From: Anolis sagrei
Lineage: Eukaryota; Chordata; Lepidosauria; Squamata; Anolidae
DNA: 64,000 bases
Direction: 5' to 3'
Assembly: GCF_037176765.1 (NCBI RefSeq)
Contig: NC_090021.1
Coordinates: 148,683,074 to 148,747,073 of the forward strand
Shown: piece after piece, positions 34,250 to 44,292 of the stretch
Position numbering within the stretch: position 1 is the first letter of the stretch
How the letters are laid out: each line of letters starts with the position of its first letter
Position numbers and translations under genes: made by a program
Notes under the pieces: model-generated
Told to the model about the DNA's origin: nothing
Databases searched by the model: none
What the model saw: only the letters and a program-made list of their open reading frames with translations

Positions 34250-34712
34250 TGCCTCTGAAAGCTTCGAGCTGATTCCCGATACAGTATTGTCTCCAGATAA
34301 TAATATATTCTGGGATGAAACATATTGATTAAGCTGATTGCCTTTAAGAATGGTTTTGGCATACAAAAAAAAAACTATTCGTAGAATATAAATAATTGTA
34401 TTATTATTGTATAAATTGTATTATAATTGTATAAATAGTACTTTTGCAATTCTTAGTTTCCAAAGCAGTTTACCATCAATAAAATACTGGAAATATGAAG
34501 ATATTAAAGGATGGGTTTCCTTAATTAAAACAGCACAGGTACCAGATGTACTTTCTGAGATAGAATCACAATTATTTATATTCTACAAATAGTTTTTTGT
34601 TTTTGGTATGCCAAAACAATTCTTAAAGGTAATCAGCTTCATCAATATGTTTCATCCCAGAATATCTGGAGACAATACTGTATCAGGAATCAGCTGGAAG
34701 CTTTCAGAGGCA
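34250..34712. repeat. Long fold-back repeat next to a PLA2G7 splice donor
   Basis: Left arm 34250-34399 (TGCCTCTGAAAGCTTC...) and right arm 34568-34712 (...GAAGCTTTCAGAGGCA) are near-identical inverted copies differing by a few bases and a 9-base indel. The loop is 168 bases. The right arm ends 26 bases from the 5' splice site at 34738. No target duplication recognised. Superfamily unknown. Confidence 0.85.
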
Positions 34713-34738
34713 CACAGCACTACTAAAAGCAATACTAC

Positions 34739-34832
34739 CTGAAGGCTCCAAGTCCATGGGAAAAAATAATGAGGGGGTACTTTTCTCCAGACTTGAATAC
34801 TGCATTCCATTTGGCAGGACATGTCACTGAGC
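34739..34832 (-). CDS. PLA2G7: PLA2G7 internal exon
   Basis: Acceptor 'ctgtctcttccatctag', donor GTAGTA. It encodes SVTCPAKWNAVFKSGEKY, then PLIIFSHGLGAF. It aligns with human SMTTPANWNSPLRPGEKY and PLVVFSHGLGAF. Phases 1 in, 2 out. Confidence 0.94.
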
Positions 34833-35369
34833 CTAGATGGAAGAGACAGCTGTCAATGCGATTCTTGGTTTCCAATCATTAAAAAGCCTGCATTTCATTT
34901 TCTCATGAAAACAGGTATATACTCGTGAAACAAATCTTGTTTACACATCCCAGACTCCTGCATATCTGTGGTGGAATCATTCAGCCCTATTCAGTAGGAC
35001 CAGGCCAAACATGATTTCCCCCATCTGCTGCTCTATTCCCTAGCTGTACAGCTGGAGTGCTTTTTCTGACATTCCAGGGATGGAGTGGACAAAGAACCTT
35101 AATAATTCTGTAAGTATGTACCATAACTTGCCTTTTTGCATCTTTGCAAAAAGATGACTCTTGGTATTGTGTAATCCATGGCTGAAGAAACCATAAATAT
35201 AAACAACTGGCTTTATTTGAGAGGTTTGTCATTTTTTTGTGATACCCGATTTGTCATATTTGCAAATCACTTATACATTCCCAAACAGCCACTGAAATCT
35301 TGGGTATTAGGCAGAAAAAAATGAACAGATACAGGATGGGTGATGCCTGGCTCGACAACAGTTCATGTG

Positions 35370-35771
35370 AAAAAGATCTTGGGATCTTTCTGGCTGTATG
35401 GCCATGTTCCAGAAGCATTCTCTCCTGACGTTTCACCCACATCTATGGCGGGCATCCTCAAAGGTTGTGAGATCTGTTGGAAACTAGGCAAGCGGGGTTT
35501 GTATATCTGTGGAATGTCCAGGATGGGAAAAAGAACTCTTGTCTGTTTCAGGCAAGTGTGAATGCTGCAATTGGCCACCTTGATTAGCATTTAATTGCAA
35601 GGTAGCTTCAAAGCTTGGCTGATTGTTGCCTGGGGAATCCTTTGTTGGGAGGTGTTAGCTGGCCCTGATAGATTTTTGCCTGGAGAGAAACTACTGAAAT
35701 CCACAAGCATGTTTTTAAAAAATCTTGTTACTATTTTAAGCTATATTGTGTTATGAAAATATTCAATAAAG

Positions 35772-35814
<43 letters not shown>

Positions 35815-36292
35815 AAATCCACAAGCATGTGGAGAAGCATGTGGACAGTTTCAACAGAAAGGAGGAAACCATGAAAATAAACAAAATCTGACAACCAATA
35901 TTTTAAAAAATCAGGACAGTAAATGAAGAACAGCACTCAAAAAACAGGAGAATTCCAGAAAAAACTCTATGAAGGCCAGCCAACACCTCCCAACAAAGGA
36001 TCCCCAAGGCAGTAAGCAGCCAGACTTTGAAGCTGCAAGGCCATTCAATGCTAATCAAGGTGGCCAATTGCGACATTCACATTTGCCTCAAACAGACAAG
36101 AGTTATCTCTCCCACCCTGGATATATAATCCTCACTTGCCTTGTTTCCAACAGAACTCATAACCCCTGAGGATACCTGCCATAGATGTGGGTGAAACCTC
36201 AGGAGGGAATGCTTCTTGAACATGGCCATACATCCCGGAAAACCCACAGCAACCCAGTGATTCCATCCATGAAAGCCTTTGAAATCACAAGA
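35370..36292. mobile_element. Penelope-like element remnants, inverted pair
   Basis: Reverse-strand part 35370-35695 and plus-strand part 35814-36292 are inverted copies of the same 3' sequence. They share 'cacctcccaacaaaggat', 'acagacaagagtt' and the CTGAGGAT...GAAAC ribozyme-like core at 36170-36204 and 35456-35422. A frame across 35696-35870 shows the EIHKH...FNRKEE pattern that I associate with the C-terminus of Penelope-like ORFs. An L1-like fragment is nested at 35712-35813. It lies in a PLA2G7 intron. Confidence 0.6.
35712..35813 (+). mobile_element. L1-like 3' stub with 16-bp target duplication and (TA)n
   Basis: About 60 bases ending 'atattcaataaagatt', then (TA)n at 35774-35811. 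It is flanked by the 16-base duplication GAAATCCACAAGCATG (35696-35711 and 35814-35829). A long TSD and an AATAAA-A/T tail are the hallmarks of target-primed reverse transcription by an L1-type LINE. Confidence 0.75.
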
Positions 36293-36714
36293 AAGGCTTG
36301 AGTTAAACCACATTATGCACTGCAACTGATCCTTGTGTAACCCAGATCCAGAGCAAAACTGGCTTCAGAAAATCTAGAGTGCATTGGAGATTCCTACCGT
36401 GCTGAAGTGCGGTAATGAATCCTAAACAGGGCCTGCTGAAGAATGACCCAAAATTCACAGCTGAGCAACAGGGGGCAAACTGACCCCCTGAGACAGATTA
36501 TGGATTACTTCCGCTGTTGTCACTTTTCCCTTTAAAAAAAAATCGGCATGCCTCCTGAATAAAAATCTGTAAATCAATGTGAGGCCAGGTTCTGTTATAA
36601 ATGTAATCACCTTCCTGGCCTCAAACCGGTTCCATGCATGGCAATCTGATCACCCCTAAAGTAAAACCAGTTCCTCTCAATCACTTCCAAGTTGCATTAT
36701 AGTGTCAGTGTAGA

Positions 36715-36790
36715 ATTTATTTATTTATTTCATTTTTATCCCTCCCATTTCAGCCCAAAGGGGGCTCAGTGGCAAAACAAGATAATATAT
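36715..36790 (-). mobile_element. L2-type tail fragment
   Basis: 'atttatttatttatttcatt' and 'cagcccaaagggggctcagt': reverse complement of an L2-type ending. Nothing recognised between 36300 and 36715. Confidence 0.45.
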
Positions 36791-36850
36791 TTACCTGAGA
36801 GCAAGAAACCAAAGCAGAAGGTCTACAAAAATACTTTCCTATTAGGACTC

Positions 36851-36851
<1 letters not shown>

Positions 36852-36893
<42 letters not shown>
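36852..36893 (+). repeat. (CAT)n microsatellite
   Basis: About fourteen ATC units, 43 bases from the donor of the next PLA2G7 exon. Confidence 0.95.
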
Positions 36894-36894
<1 letters not shown>

Positions 36895-36935
36895 CATTAG
36901 GACTCATTGTACTCATATCATGACCCAAAACTTAC

Positions 36936-37086
36936 CAAAAAAACATGCAAAAATGAACTCTCCTATTGTCCGCTGAAAGTTAAGAAAATCAGACAGTCCA
37001 TAATAATATTCTTTCTTGGGAATCCACAGTGTTTCTTCATTACTTGTGCCGTTTTGGGAAGGGTAATACAGGCGCAAAAAAATTCC
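36936..37086 (-). CDS. PLA2G7: PLA2G7 internal exon
   Basis: Acceptor 'tttttcaataacag', donor GTAAGT. It encodes GIFLRLYYPSQNGTSNEE, then TLWIPKKEYYYGLSDFL and GEFIFACFF. It aligns with human GTFLRLYYPSQD and TLWIPNKEYFWGLSKFL. Phases 0 in, 1 out. Confidence 0.94.
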
Positions 37087-37284
37087 CTGTTATTGAAAAA
37101 CAAAATTGAAATGGTTTAAATTGAAAAGTGTTTAAAGGGGGAGGGATGAAAAGAAACATGCATTAAGAATTCAGAAGCATTCTACCTTAATACTAATCAT
37201 TTTTAAAGGTTTTATACTTCCCAAATAATATATTCTATTCCATTGAAACTTTATTTGTTGTTAGGCTAGAGAGAAAAAATAATG

Positions 37285-38055
37285 TTGAAGTTTCATCAGG
37301 ATCTAAGAGTCTTATTGTACTAAACATGAGCCAACAGTATGATACGCCAACTACTAGCCTTCATCAATAGGAGTATAGTGTTTAAATCGAGGGTAGAAAT
37401 AATCCCACTCTATTTTGCTTTGATCAGACCTCACTGGTCAGTTCTGGGCACCACAATTCAAGAAGGTTTTTTTTTATTAATTGTGTCAGAAGCGACTTGA
37501 GAAACTGCAAGTCACTTCTGGTGTGAGAAGATTGGCCGTCAGCAGAGACATTGCCCAGGGGACGCCTGGATGTGTTACCATCCTGTGGAAGGCTTCTCTC
37601 ATGTCCCAAGAAGGATATTGAAAAGTGGAAACATGTCCAGAGAAAGGTGACCAAAATTATCAAAGGTTTGGAAGCCAAGCCCTACGAGGAATGTCTTAGG
37701 GAGCTAGGTATGTTTAGTCTTGAGAAGAGAATGCTAAGAGGTGATATATATTTGAAAGAATTCCATGTTGAAGATGCGGCAGGCTTACTTTCTGAAGCTC
37801 CAGAGAGTAGAACATGGCGCAAGGGATTTAAACTATGAAATAACATATTCTACCTAAACCAGGAAGCTTTTTCGAATGATAAAAGCTGTTTGACCGTGGA
37901 ATACACTCCCTCGAAGTATGGTGAAGTCTCCTTCTTTGGAGATTTTTAAGAGAGGTTGGATGGCCATCTGTCAGGAGTGCTTTGATTGCATATTTCTGCA
38001 TACTAAATTGGACTGCTTGGCCCTTGAGGTTTCCTCCAACTTTATGATTCTATTA
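37285..38055 (+). mobile_element. CR1 LINE copy with nested SINE2
   Basis: CR1 coding and 3' region ('gacctcactggtcagttctg', 'aggaatgtcttagggagcta', end 'tttatgattctattatt'). It is interrupted by a SINE2 at 37465-37605; 'caagaagg' appears on both sides of that SINE as a target duplication. Confidence 0.8.
37465..37605 (-). mobile_element. SINE2 3' part nested in CR1
   Basis: Reverse-strand SINE2 tail and body ('gtcagaagcgacttgagaaa' to 'ggcttctctcatg'), 5' truncated, with direct repeat CAAGAAGG flanking. Confidence 0.8.
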
Positions 38056-38344
38056 TTTTATGGTCACCTGACAGAAATCAAATAGACTACATTGGTAGTG
38101 ACCATTTATTCCATTTCTGTTTGTTCCATCTATAGTGTTACCCCTATGATATACTTTCCCCCGTCCTAAACTGAAAGCCTTACCCCATTGCTTTATCATT
38201 CCTGGGCTCCCCTCACTTACATATTTTCTGTTCCTACATCACCGAGGGTTTTATCATTGTATCTTGTCCATTTGGCCTGCCCATCCTGTTCAATTTTATA
38301 TTGTGTTGATTTGCTTTATTTATTTTATTTTATATATTTTATTT

Positions 38345-38645
38345 TGCTACAATTGCGACATTCACATTTGCCTCAAACAGACAAGAGTTCTCTCTCCCAC
38401 CCTGGATAAATAAACCTCACTTGCCTTGTTTCCAACAGACCTCACAACCCCTGAGGATGCTTGCCATAGATGTGGGCGAAACATCAGGAGGGAACGCTTC
38501 ACATTTGCCTCATTACATTTTCTGACGTAATTTTTTTTGTTTCTGCATTCTATATGTTATTGTGCTGTATTGTATTTTTGGGCTTGGCCTCATGTTAGCA
38601 ACCCCGAGTCCTCATCGGTGAGATGGTGACGGGGTATAAATAAAG

Positions 38646-38684
<39 letters not shown>

Positions 38685-38935
38685 GGCGGAAGTAGAAGAT
38701 GGAGAAGTTCCATTCTCTTTGCAAAAACAAGACCAGAATTCACACTTGCCTCAAGCAGACAAGAGTTCTTCTCCCACCCTGGACATTTCACAGATATACA
38801 ACCCTCACTTGCCTAGTTTCCAATAGACCTCTCAACCTCTTGAGGATGCCTGCCATAGATGTGGGTGAAATGTCAGGAGAGAATGCCTCTGGAACATGGC
38901 CATACAGCCCGGAAAACTCACAGCAACCCATATAT
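38345..38935 (+). mobile_element. Two Penelope-like/hammerhead-motif fragments around an L2-type tail
   Basis: Fragments 38345-38510 and 38735-38935 share 'cacttgcctcaa(g/a)cagacaagagtt' and the core CTGAGGATGCTTGCC...GGGCGAAACATC (38452-38486) or TTGAGGATGCCTGCC...GTGAAATGTC (38841-38875). Between them, 38520-38690 is an L2-type tail with (ATT)n. Confidence 0.65.
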
Positions 38936-39480
38936 TGAAATAGATCAAGATTTTCCATACTTTGAGTGAGTCAAGAAATCAGAAAAAGAATAGGAAGTGG
39001 AATGGCAGCTATGAAGGAACTAGAGAAAATCTTTTAAATCTTTGAAAATTAAGTTAGGATATATATTTGAAAAAATAAAGTTAGGATTTTCAGGCCATAG
39101 CACTTCCAGTTTCTCTGTATGGTTGTGAAAGCTCGACAGTGAAGAAAGCTGGCAGGAAGATAATCAATTCATCTGAAATGTGGTTCTGGAAGGAAGTTCT
39201 GAGAATATGCTCTGAAATCTAATTGCTAAACATCTCAAGGTAATGTGCATTTTGTCCCGACCTGACTCTGACTATATTCTCTTAATTGGAAACCACAGTA
39301 CTAGACAGGAAACATGATAAATTTCACGGTTCCTGTATATTTCTGAAATTCTATTTTTGAGGGGGGTTATTTTGGTTTTTGAAAGCTGCTTTGGGGTTTT
39401 AGTAAAATAAAAACAGAGAAAGCAATAACAATGACTACCACAGAAACAACCATAATAACAGAGGTAGCAACAGGAGATAC

Positions 39481-39595
39481 CTGAATATTATGACCCGTCA
39501 TGAGGTCCGTGCATCCCACAGAATAAGGGCCTTTGCCTGCAGGGATTCTCCCAAACCGGTTCCCCATTTCTACTGCAATATTCTGTGTTCTGTTC
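39481..39595 (-). CDS. PLA2G7: PLA2G7 most 5' coding exon found
   Basis: It encodes RFGRIPAGKGPYSVGCTDLM, then TGHNIQ, aligning with human SFGQTKIPRGNGPYSVGCTD. The donor is GTATCT. Two acceptors are possible: after 'ctcctctttgtaaag' (exon start 39595) or after 'cagaatattgcag' (39572). Both keep frame. I prefer 39595 because NRTQNIAVEMGN then lines up with human NKIQVLMAAAS. The exon encoding the signal peptide is not found upstream. Confidence 0.9.
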
Positions 39596-40029
39596 CTTTA
39601 CAAAGAGGAGCAATGAACAGAGCTTTGAAAACTGTAAGGGATAAAAGGGTGGGAAATCAATAAAATCATATTCAAAACAAACTGAATTTAATTTATTATT
39701 ATTTTTAGTATAGTATCTAGGCATAACTCACTCAACAGCAGCTCTTTGTGCACCCTTTCTTCCTCATCTTCTATGAAACTTCTTGTTTTTCAGCACCTTT
39801 GGCATTGAGAGGATGGTAATGGAAGGCTTGAGAAAACAGATTTTGTTGGGCAGCAGCACCACGTCTAGAGTAAAAGAAGGCAATAAATTGTCAACTGGAT
39901 TCTAGTCTTGCCAATCCCAGTGTTGCCAAAAGTGCTTGTCTGCAACAGGCTAGCAAACAGCATCTGCCTCCAGAATCCCTAACAGGTGAAAGCACAGCAA
40001 AATAGAGAGCAAATCAGCCTGTAACAGAC

Positions 40030-40150
40030 CCTTTCTACACTGCCATATAATCTATATTATTGAAGCAGATAATCCACATTATATGACAGATAATCCAGTT
40101 CAAAGCAGATAATCTGGATTTTATATGGCAGTGTAGAAGGGACCTAACAA
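40030..40150. mobile_element. MITE (CCCTTCTACACTGCCATATAA ends)
   Basis: Imperfect palindrome from 'gaccctttctacactgccat' to 'atggcagtgtagaagggacc', of the family also at 45280-45690, 51326-51460, 53511-53652 and 56408-56552 (GGCCCTTCCACACAG ends). Confidence 0.7.
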
Positions 40151-40419
40151 GCCCCTTTTCCCACAGCAGCAAAGGATGTTTGGTTGGTTGGTTGTAAATC
40201 TTTGAGGGAATGATTGGGTTCAAAGAAAAGGCTTTAATAAGGTTCTGTGCTTTTAAAAAATGGTTTCATGTATGTTTTACCTTATTGATTGCTTAGTTAC
40301 ATTTTAATGTACATTTTTGTGTATTCTAAACCACATGTTCCATCTTTAAGCCATAAAGGTGGGAAACCTCATCATCATCATCATCATCATCATAATCAAC
40401 AACAACAACAACAAGACTT

Positions 40420-41250
40420 TGTTATGGTCCATGATTTTGTCTTTTGGGAGTTGTAGTTGCCGGGATTTATAGTTCACCTACAATCAAATACCATTCTGAA
40501 CTCTACCAATGATAGAATTGAACCAAACGGGGCATACAGGTCTCCCATGACCAACAGAAAACACTAGAAGGGTTTGGTGGGCATTGACCTTGAGTATGGG
40601 AGTTGTAGTTCACCTACATCCAGAGACTACCATGGACTCAAACAATGATGGATCTGGACCAAACTTGGCACAAATATTCCATATGCCCAAATATGAGCAC
40701 AGAAGGAGTTTGGGGAAAATATACCTTGACATTTGGGAGTTGTATTTATTGGGATTTATAGTTTGCCTACAATCAAAGAGCATTCTGAACCCCACCAATG
40801 ACAGAATCGGGGCAAACTTCCCACACACATTTATTTATTTATTTATTTATTATTTACTTTATTTATATACCGCTTCTCTCAGCCCTTAAGCGACGCAAAG
40901 CGGTTATATATATATATATATATATATATAAATACACACAACCCTGTTATATATACATATACATACACAACCCCCATGACCAATAGAAAATACTTAAGGC
41001 CATCCAATCCAACTCCCTTCACCAGGACAAGAAAACATAATCAAAGCCCTCCTGACAAAGAGCCATCCAGCCATAGATATAGATAGATATAATTCACACA
41101 CACAGAGATATAGTATCCTAGATTTGAAAGGGACCCTTAAAGAAGGACAATGATATCTTGCATGTTCCAGGGTGGGCAAATCAGACACTCTCCGCATCAA
41201 TACTGGCAAAGAAACTGCAATAAATACTGTTTACCCACAAGCATAAAGAA
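40420..41250 (+). mobile_element. Helitron copy, truncated at both ends
   Basis: Body modules identical in order to 27284-28214 ('gggagttgtagttgccggga', 'tggaccaaacttggcacaaa', 'ctgtttacccacaagcata'), with a simple-repeat-flanked L2-type piece at 40833-40930 and (TA)n. Confidence 0.75.
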
Positions 41251-41627
41251 ATAATAATAATAATAATACTCCTGAAAGAGTTATCTGGGGGGGGGGGGGG
41301 GTGTTTCCACTGAAGCTTTCTCACCAATCCTTGTTTCCACCACAAGCCAAATTTTTCAAACTCCAATTTTCACATGGACAGAAAGTGAGGGGAAATCTTT
41401 TGAACAAGGGCAAAGACAGCAAAACAAACACCACGGGGGTGTTCACCCTTATCCAAAGCTAACATATATATTTATTTTGGGCTGGGATTATGCTTAAAAA
41501 ATGTACCTGTTCTGACTTAAATACAAATTCAACTTAAGAACATCCTACAGAAAGTATCTTGTTCATAACTTGTTGTATACATATATATACATATATATGT
41601 ATATGTATATACACACACATACACAAG

Positions 41628-42803
41628 CCATCCCCTGCCATGCGTTGCTGTGGCCCACTCTGATGATCTGGAAAATAAAGTAATGAGAAAGTGTTGGTTT
41701 CAATTATATGTAATTTCTTTATGCTTGTGGGTAAACAGTATTTCTGTATGGGTATATATATAAAAAGGGTAAAGGTAGTCCCCTGACATTAAGTCCAGTC
41801 ATGTCTGACTCTGGGGTGTGGTGCTCATCTCCATTTCTAAGCCGAAGAGCCAGCGTTGTCCGTAGACACCTCCAAGGTCATGTGGCCGGCATGACTGCAT
41901 GGAGCGCTGTTATATATATATATATATACACACACATACACTAGCTGTCCCCTGCCACATGTTGCTGTGGCCCAGTCTGATGATCTGGAAAATGAAATAA
42001 TGAGAAAGTGTTGGTTTCTAATATATATAATTTCTCTGGATGTAGGTGAACTGCAACTCCCAAACTCAAGGTCAATGCCCACCAGGGGCGGCTCATCCAT
42101 TACGCAAAGTAAGCGGCCGCAGTACACTTTTTTTTGCCAGGGGCGCAGAGGCGCCTCTGTAAATGCCCCTTGACCACCACTTGAGGAGCACCCCCTCGGC
42201 TTACAACAGCCCTAGCAGTCCGAGGGAAGCCTCAGCAACCTATTACGCAAAGTAAGCATTTGCAGTATAGTTGATTGTGCCCAGGGGCACTCTTGAGGCG
42301 CTCTTGGGGGAAAACAGACCTTGACATATGTGAGTTGTAGTTACTGGGATGTATAGTTCACCTACAATCAAAGAGCATTCTGAACTCCACCAATGATGGA
42401 ATTGAACCAAATATGGCACACAGAACTCCCACGACGAACTGAAAATATATATCAATAATTGGTGGGGGGGACGGGACGCCAAAATACTGTTTGCTTACCA
42501 TTGAAAATTACCTAGGGCCACCTCTGATGCCCACCAAACCCTTCTAGTGTTTTCTGTTGGTCATGGGAGTCCTGTATGCCCCGTTTGGTTCATTTCTATC
42601 ATTGGTGGGGTTCAGAATGCTCTTTGATTGTAGGTGAACTATAAATCCCAGCAACTACAACTCCCAAATGACAAAATCCAATTTTTTTGAGTGAAGGACA
42701 TACATTGGGTTGTTAGGGGTATGCTGTCCAAATTTGGTGTCAATTCGTCAATTCGAGTTTTGTTAATCCCACAAATGAACATTACATTTTTATTTATATA
42801 GAT
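41628..42803 (-). mobile_element. Helitron copies, reverse strand, carrying nested elements
   Basis: Two 3' ends occur: 'agccatcccctgccatgcgt' at 41628 and 'ctagctgtcccctgcc' at 41940. Positions 41940-42803 run to the 5' end 'cattacatttttatttatat'. A SINE1 fragment (41768-41915) separates the two copies. A hAT (42083-42526) splits the second. Confidence 0.8.
42083..42526. mobile_element. hAT non-autonomous element nested in Helitron
   Basis: Ends CAGGGGCGGC and GGCCACCTCTG, flanked by perfect 8-bp duplication ATGCCCAC (42075-42082 and 42527-42534). Its interior (about 42300-42450) contains a Helitron-like segment in the orientation opposite to the surrounding Helitron. Confidence 0.9.
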
Positions 42804-42849
42804 CTATCTATCTATATTGGTACTGGACGGTGGCCCTTTAAGAAGAATG

Positions 42850-43310
42850 CCTTTTCCCTGGCGCGTGAGGGAAGCCTATGGAACGAGCGCGAGCTGCCTG
42901 TGATGCGGGGGCCAAGAGGCAAGGAGGGGAAGGAAGAAGGTACGTGCCTTGGAGTGCGCGCGAGGCGCTTCCCTCTTTCCTTCCTCCTCGGCTCTGGAGA
43001 AGGAGGCCCAGGTGGCCCTGCCCTGATCCCGGCCGAAGGAGACGCCAGAAGGCCTACCTTCCGTCCTCCGCGGCGACCCCGGCTTGCTGGGCTGCTGTGG
43101 CCCAAGGAGCTCGGCCATCAGCTCCGCCCCCGGCTGGCTGGAGAAGCGGGGAAGGGGAGGGCGCTCCCTCAGGCCGCCGCCGCTGCTGCTGCTGCTTCTC
43201 AATCGCCTTCGGGGAGCAGTCAGAGGCTTTAGAAGGCCACCCATTGCCACTCATCTCTTACACATGCCAATGTTTACTATGGATCCCGCTGTACGTCACC
43301 AGCCAATAGG
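42850..43310 (-). promoter_or_regulatory. PLA2G7: CpG island with candidate PLA2G7 exon 1 and promoter
   Basis: Dense CpG sequence with GC boxes. On the minus strand a good donor GTAGGC follows 43058 (exon side GGACGGAAG). A CCAAT box (read as ATTGG on the minus strand) lies near 43300. This fits a TATA-less first exon of PLA2G7 about 3.5 kb above its first coding exon found here. A plus-strand transcript is also possible (donor-like GTACGT near 42940). Confidence 0.5.
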
Positions 43311-43482
43311 AAAACCCGCCCTGCAGATGCGGGCTTTATGACACTATTACAACACGGTTCTTGTTCCTGGGTTACAAATGTCATTTCCTAATGGGTTCTG
43401 TTACAGAAACATGGGAGAAAGTTGATTAAACTGCCAAAATGTTTTGTTTTTTGATTGTTTTGGCAGGAGGAACCTCTCACTT

Positions 43483-43835
43483 CTAGTGAGAGCCGTTCAG
43501 CAGTGGAACTCTCTGCCCCAGGAGTGTGATGGAGGCTCCTTCTTTGGAGGTTTTTAAACAGAGGCTGGATGGCCATCTGTCAGGGGTGATTTGAATGCAA
43601 TATTCCTGCTTCTTGGCAGAATGGGGTTGGACTGGATGGCCCATGAGGTCTCTTCCAACTCTTTGATTCTACGATTCTGTGATTCTAAGAATGTTTCATT
43701 CTATTTCTATTTTGTAGCTTTTAAAATTGTGTAGTTTTTTAAGGTTGTGAGCAATATTCCTGCTTCTTGACAGGGGGTTGGACTGGATGTCCCATGAGGT
43801 CTCTTCCAACTCTACAAGACTATGATTGTATATGA
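43483..43835 (+). mobile_element. Two CR1 terminal fragments
   Basis: 43483-43690 ('gtgagagccgttcagcagtg' to 'gattctgtgattct') and 43745-43835 ('caatattcctgcttcttgac' to 'tacaagactatgat'). Confidence 0.8.
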
Positions 43836-43879
43836 AGTGTCCCGTGGGCCCCCCCCCCCCCCCCCGTTTTGGTTTTTGC

Positions 43880-44145
43880 TTTTGTTTTGTCGTGTCAGGA
43901 GCAATTTGAGAAACTACAAATCACTTCTGGTGTGAGAGAATTGGCCATCTGCAAGGACGTTGCCCAGGGGACGCCCGAATGTTTTGATGCTTTTATCATC
44001 CTTGTGGGAGGCTTCTCTCATGTCTCTGCATGGGGAGCTGGAGCTGATAGAGGGAGCTCATTCACCTCTCCCTGGATTCAAACCTGCAACCTGTTGGTCT
44101 TCAGTCCTGCCGGCACAGGGGTTTAACCCATTGCGCCACTGAGGA
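43880..44145 (-). mobile_element. SINE2 (tRNA-derived), near full length
   Basis: From 'ttttgtcgtgtcaggagcaa' to 'ggtttaacccattgcgccac', preceded and followed by C-runs. Confidence 0.85.
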
Positions 44146-44159
44146 CTCCCCCCCCCCCC

Positions 44160-44275
44160 CCCACTGAGCTGCTGAACTTGCTGACCGAAAGGTCGCAGAT
44201 TCGAATCCGGACCTGAGCTCCCGCTGTTAGGTCCAGCTTCTGCCAACCTCACAGTTCAAAAACTTTTATTTATTT
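44160..44275 (+). mobile_element. SINE1 5' fragment
   Basis: tRNA-like head and first part of body ('gctgaacttgctgaccgaaa', 'ggtcgcagattcgaatccgg'). Confidence 0.7.
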
Positions 44276-44292
44276 GTTTGTTTATTTACATT

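Larger units (their letters stand above)
20187..43250 (-). other. PLA2G7: PLA2G7 gene (platelet-activating factor acetylhydrolase), span
   Basis: Ten coding exons on the minus strand, in transcript order: 39595-39481, 37086-36936, 34832-34739, 33703-33635, 30348-30204, 27199-27086, 25375-25284, 24941-24771, 23509-23361, 20299-20187. All junctions keep frame. The total is 1213 coding bases, 403 residues plus stop. This corresponds to human residues from about 38 to the end of a 441-residue protein. The enzyme hydrolyses the sn-2 acyl group of platelet-activating factor and oxidised phospholipids. It is secreted and lipoprotein-bound in mammals. The signal-peptide exon was not found between 39.6 and 43.0 kb. 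A CpG island at the 5' end probably carries the non-coding exon 1. Confidence 0.93.

Noticed and set aside
36852-36893. Poly-histidine stretch
   Set aside because: It is the translation of a (CAT)n microsatellite in an intron.
39750-39866. Candidate PLA2G7 leader exon after 'ccttcttttactctag'
   Set aside because: The acceptor looks good but no frame gives a start codon with a hydrophobic leader or similarity to the human N-terminus.
42876-43309. Overlapping 110-143-codon frames in the CpG island
   Set aside because: Frames on both strands in GC-rich DNA with arginine/proline-rich translation; more likely promoter and non-coding exon.
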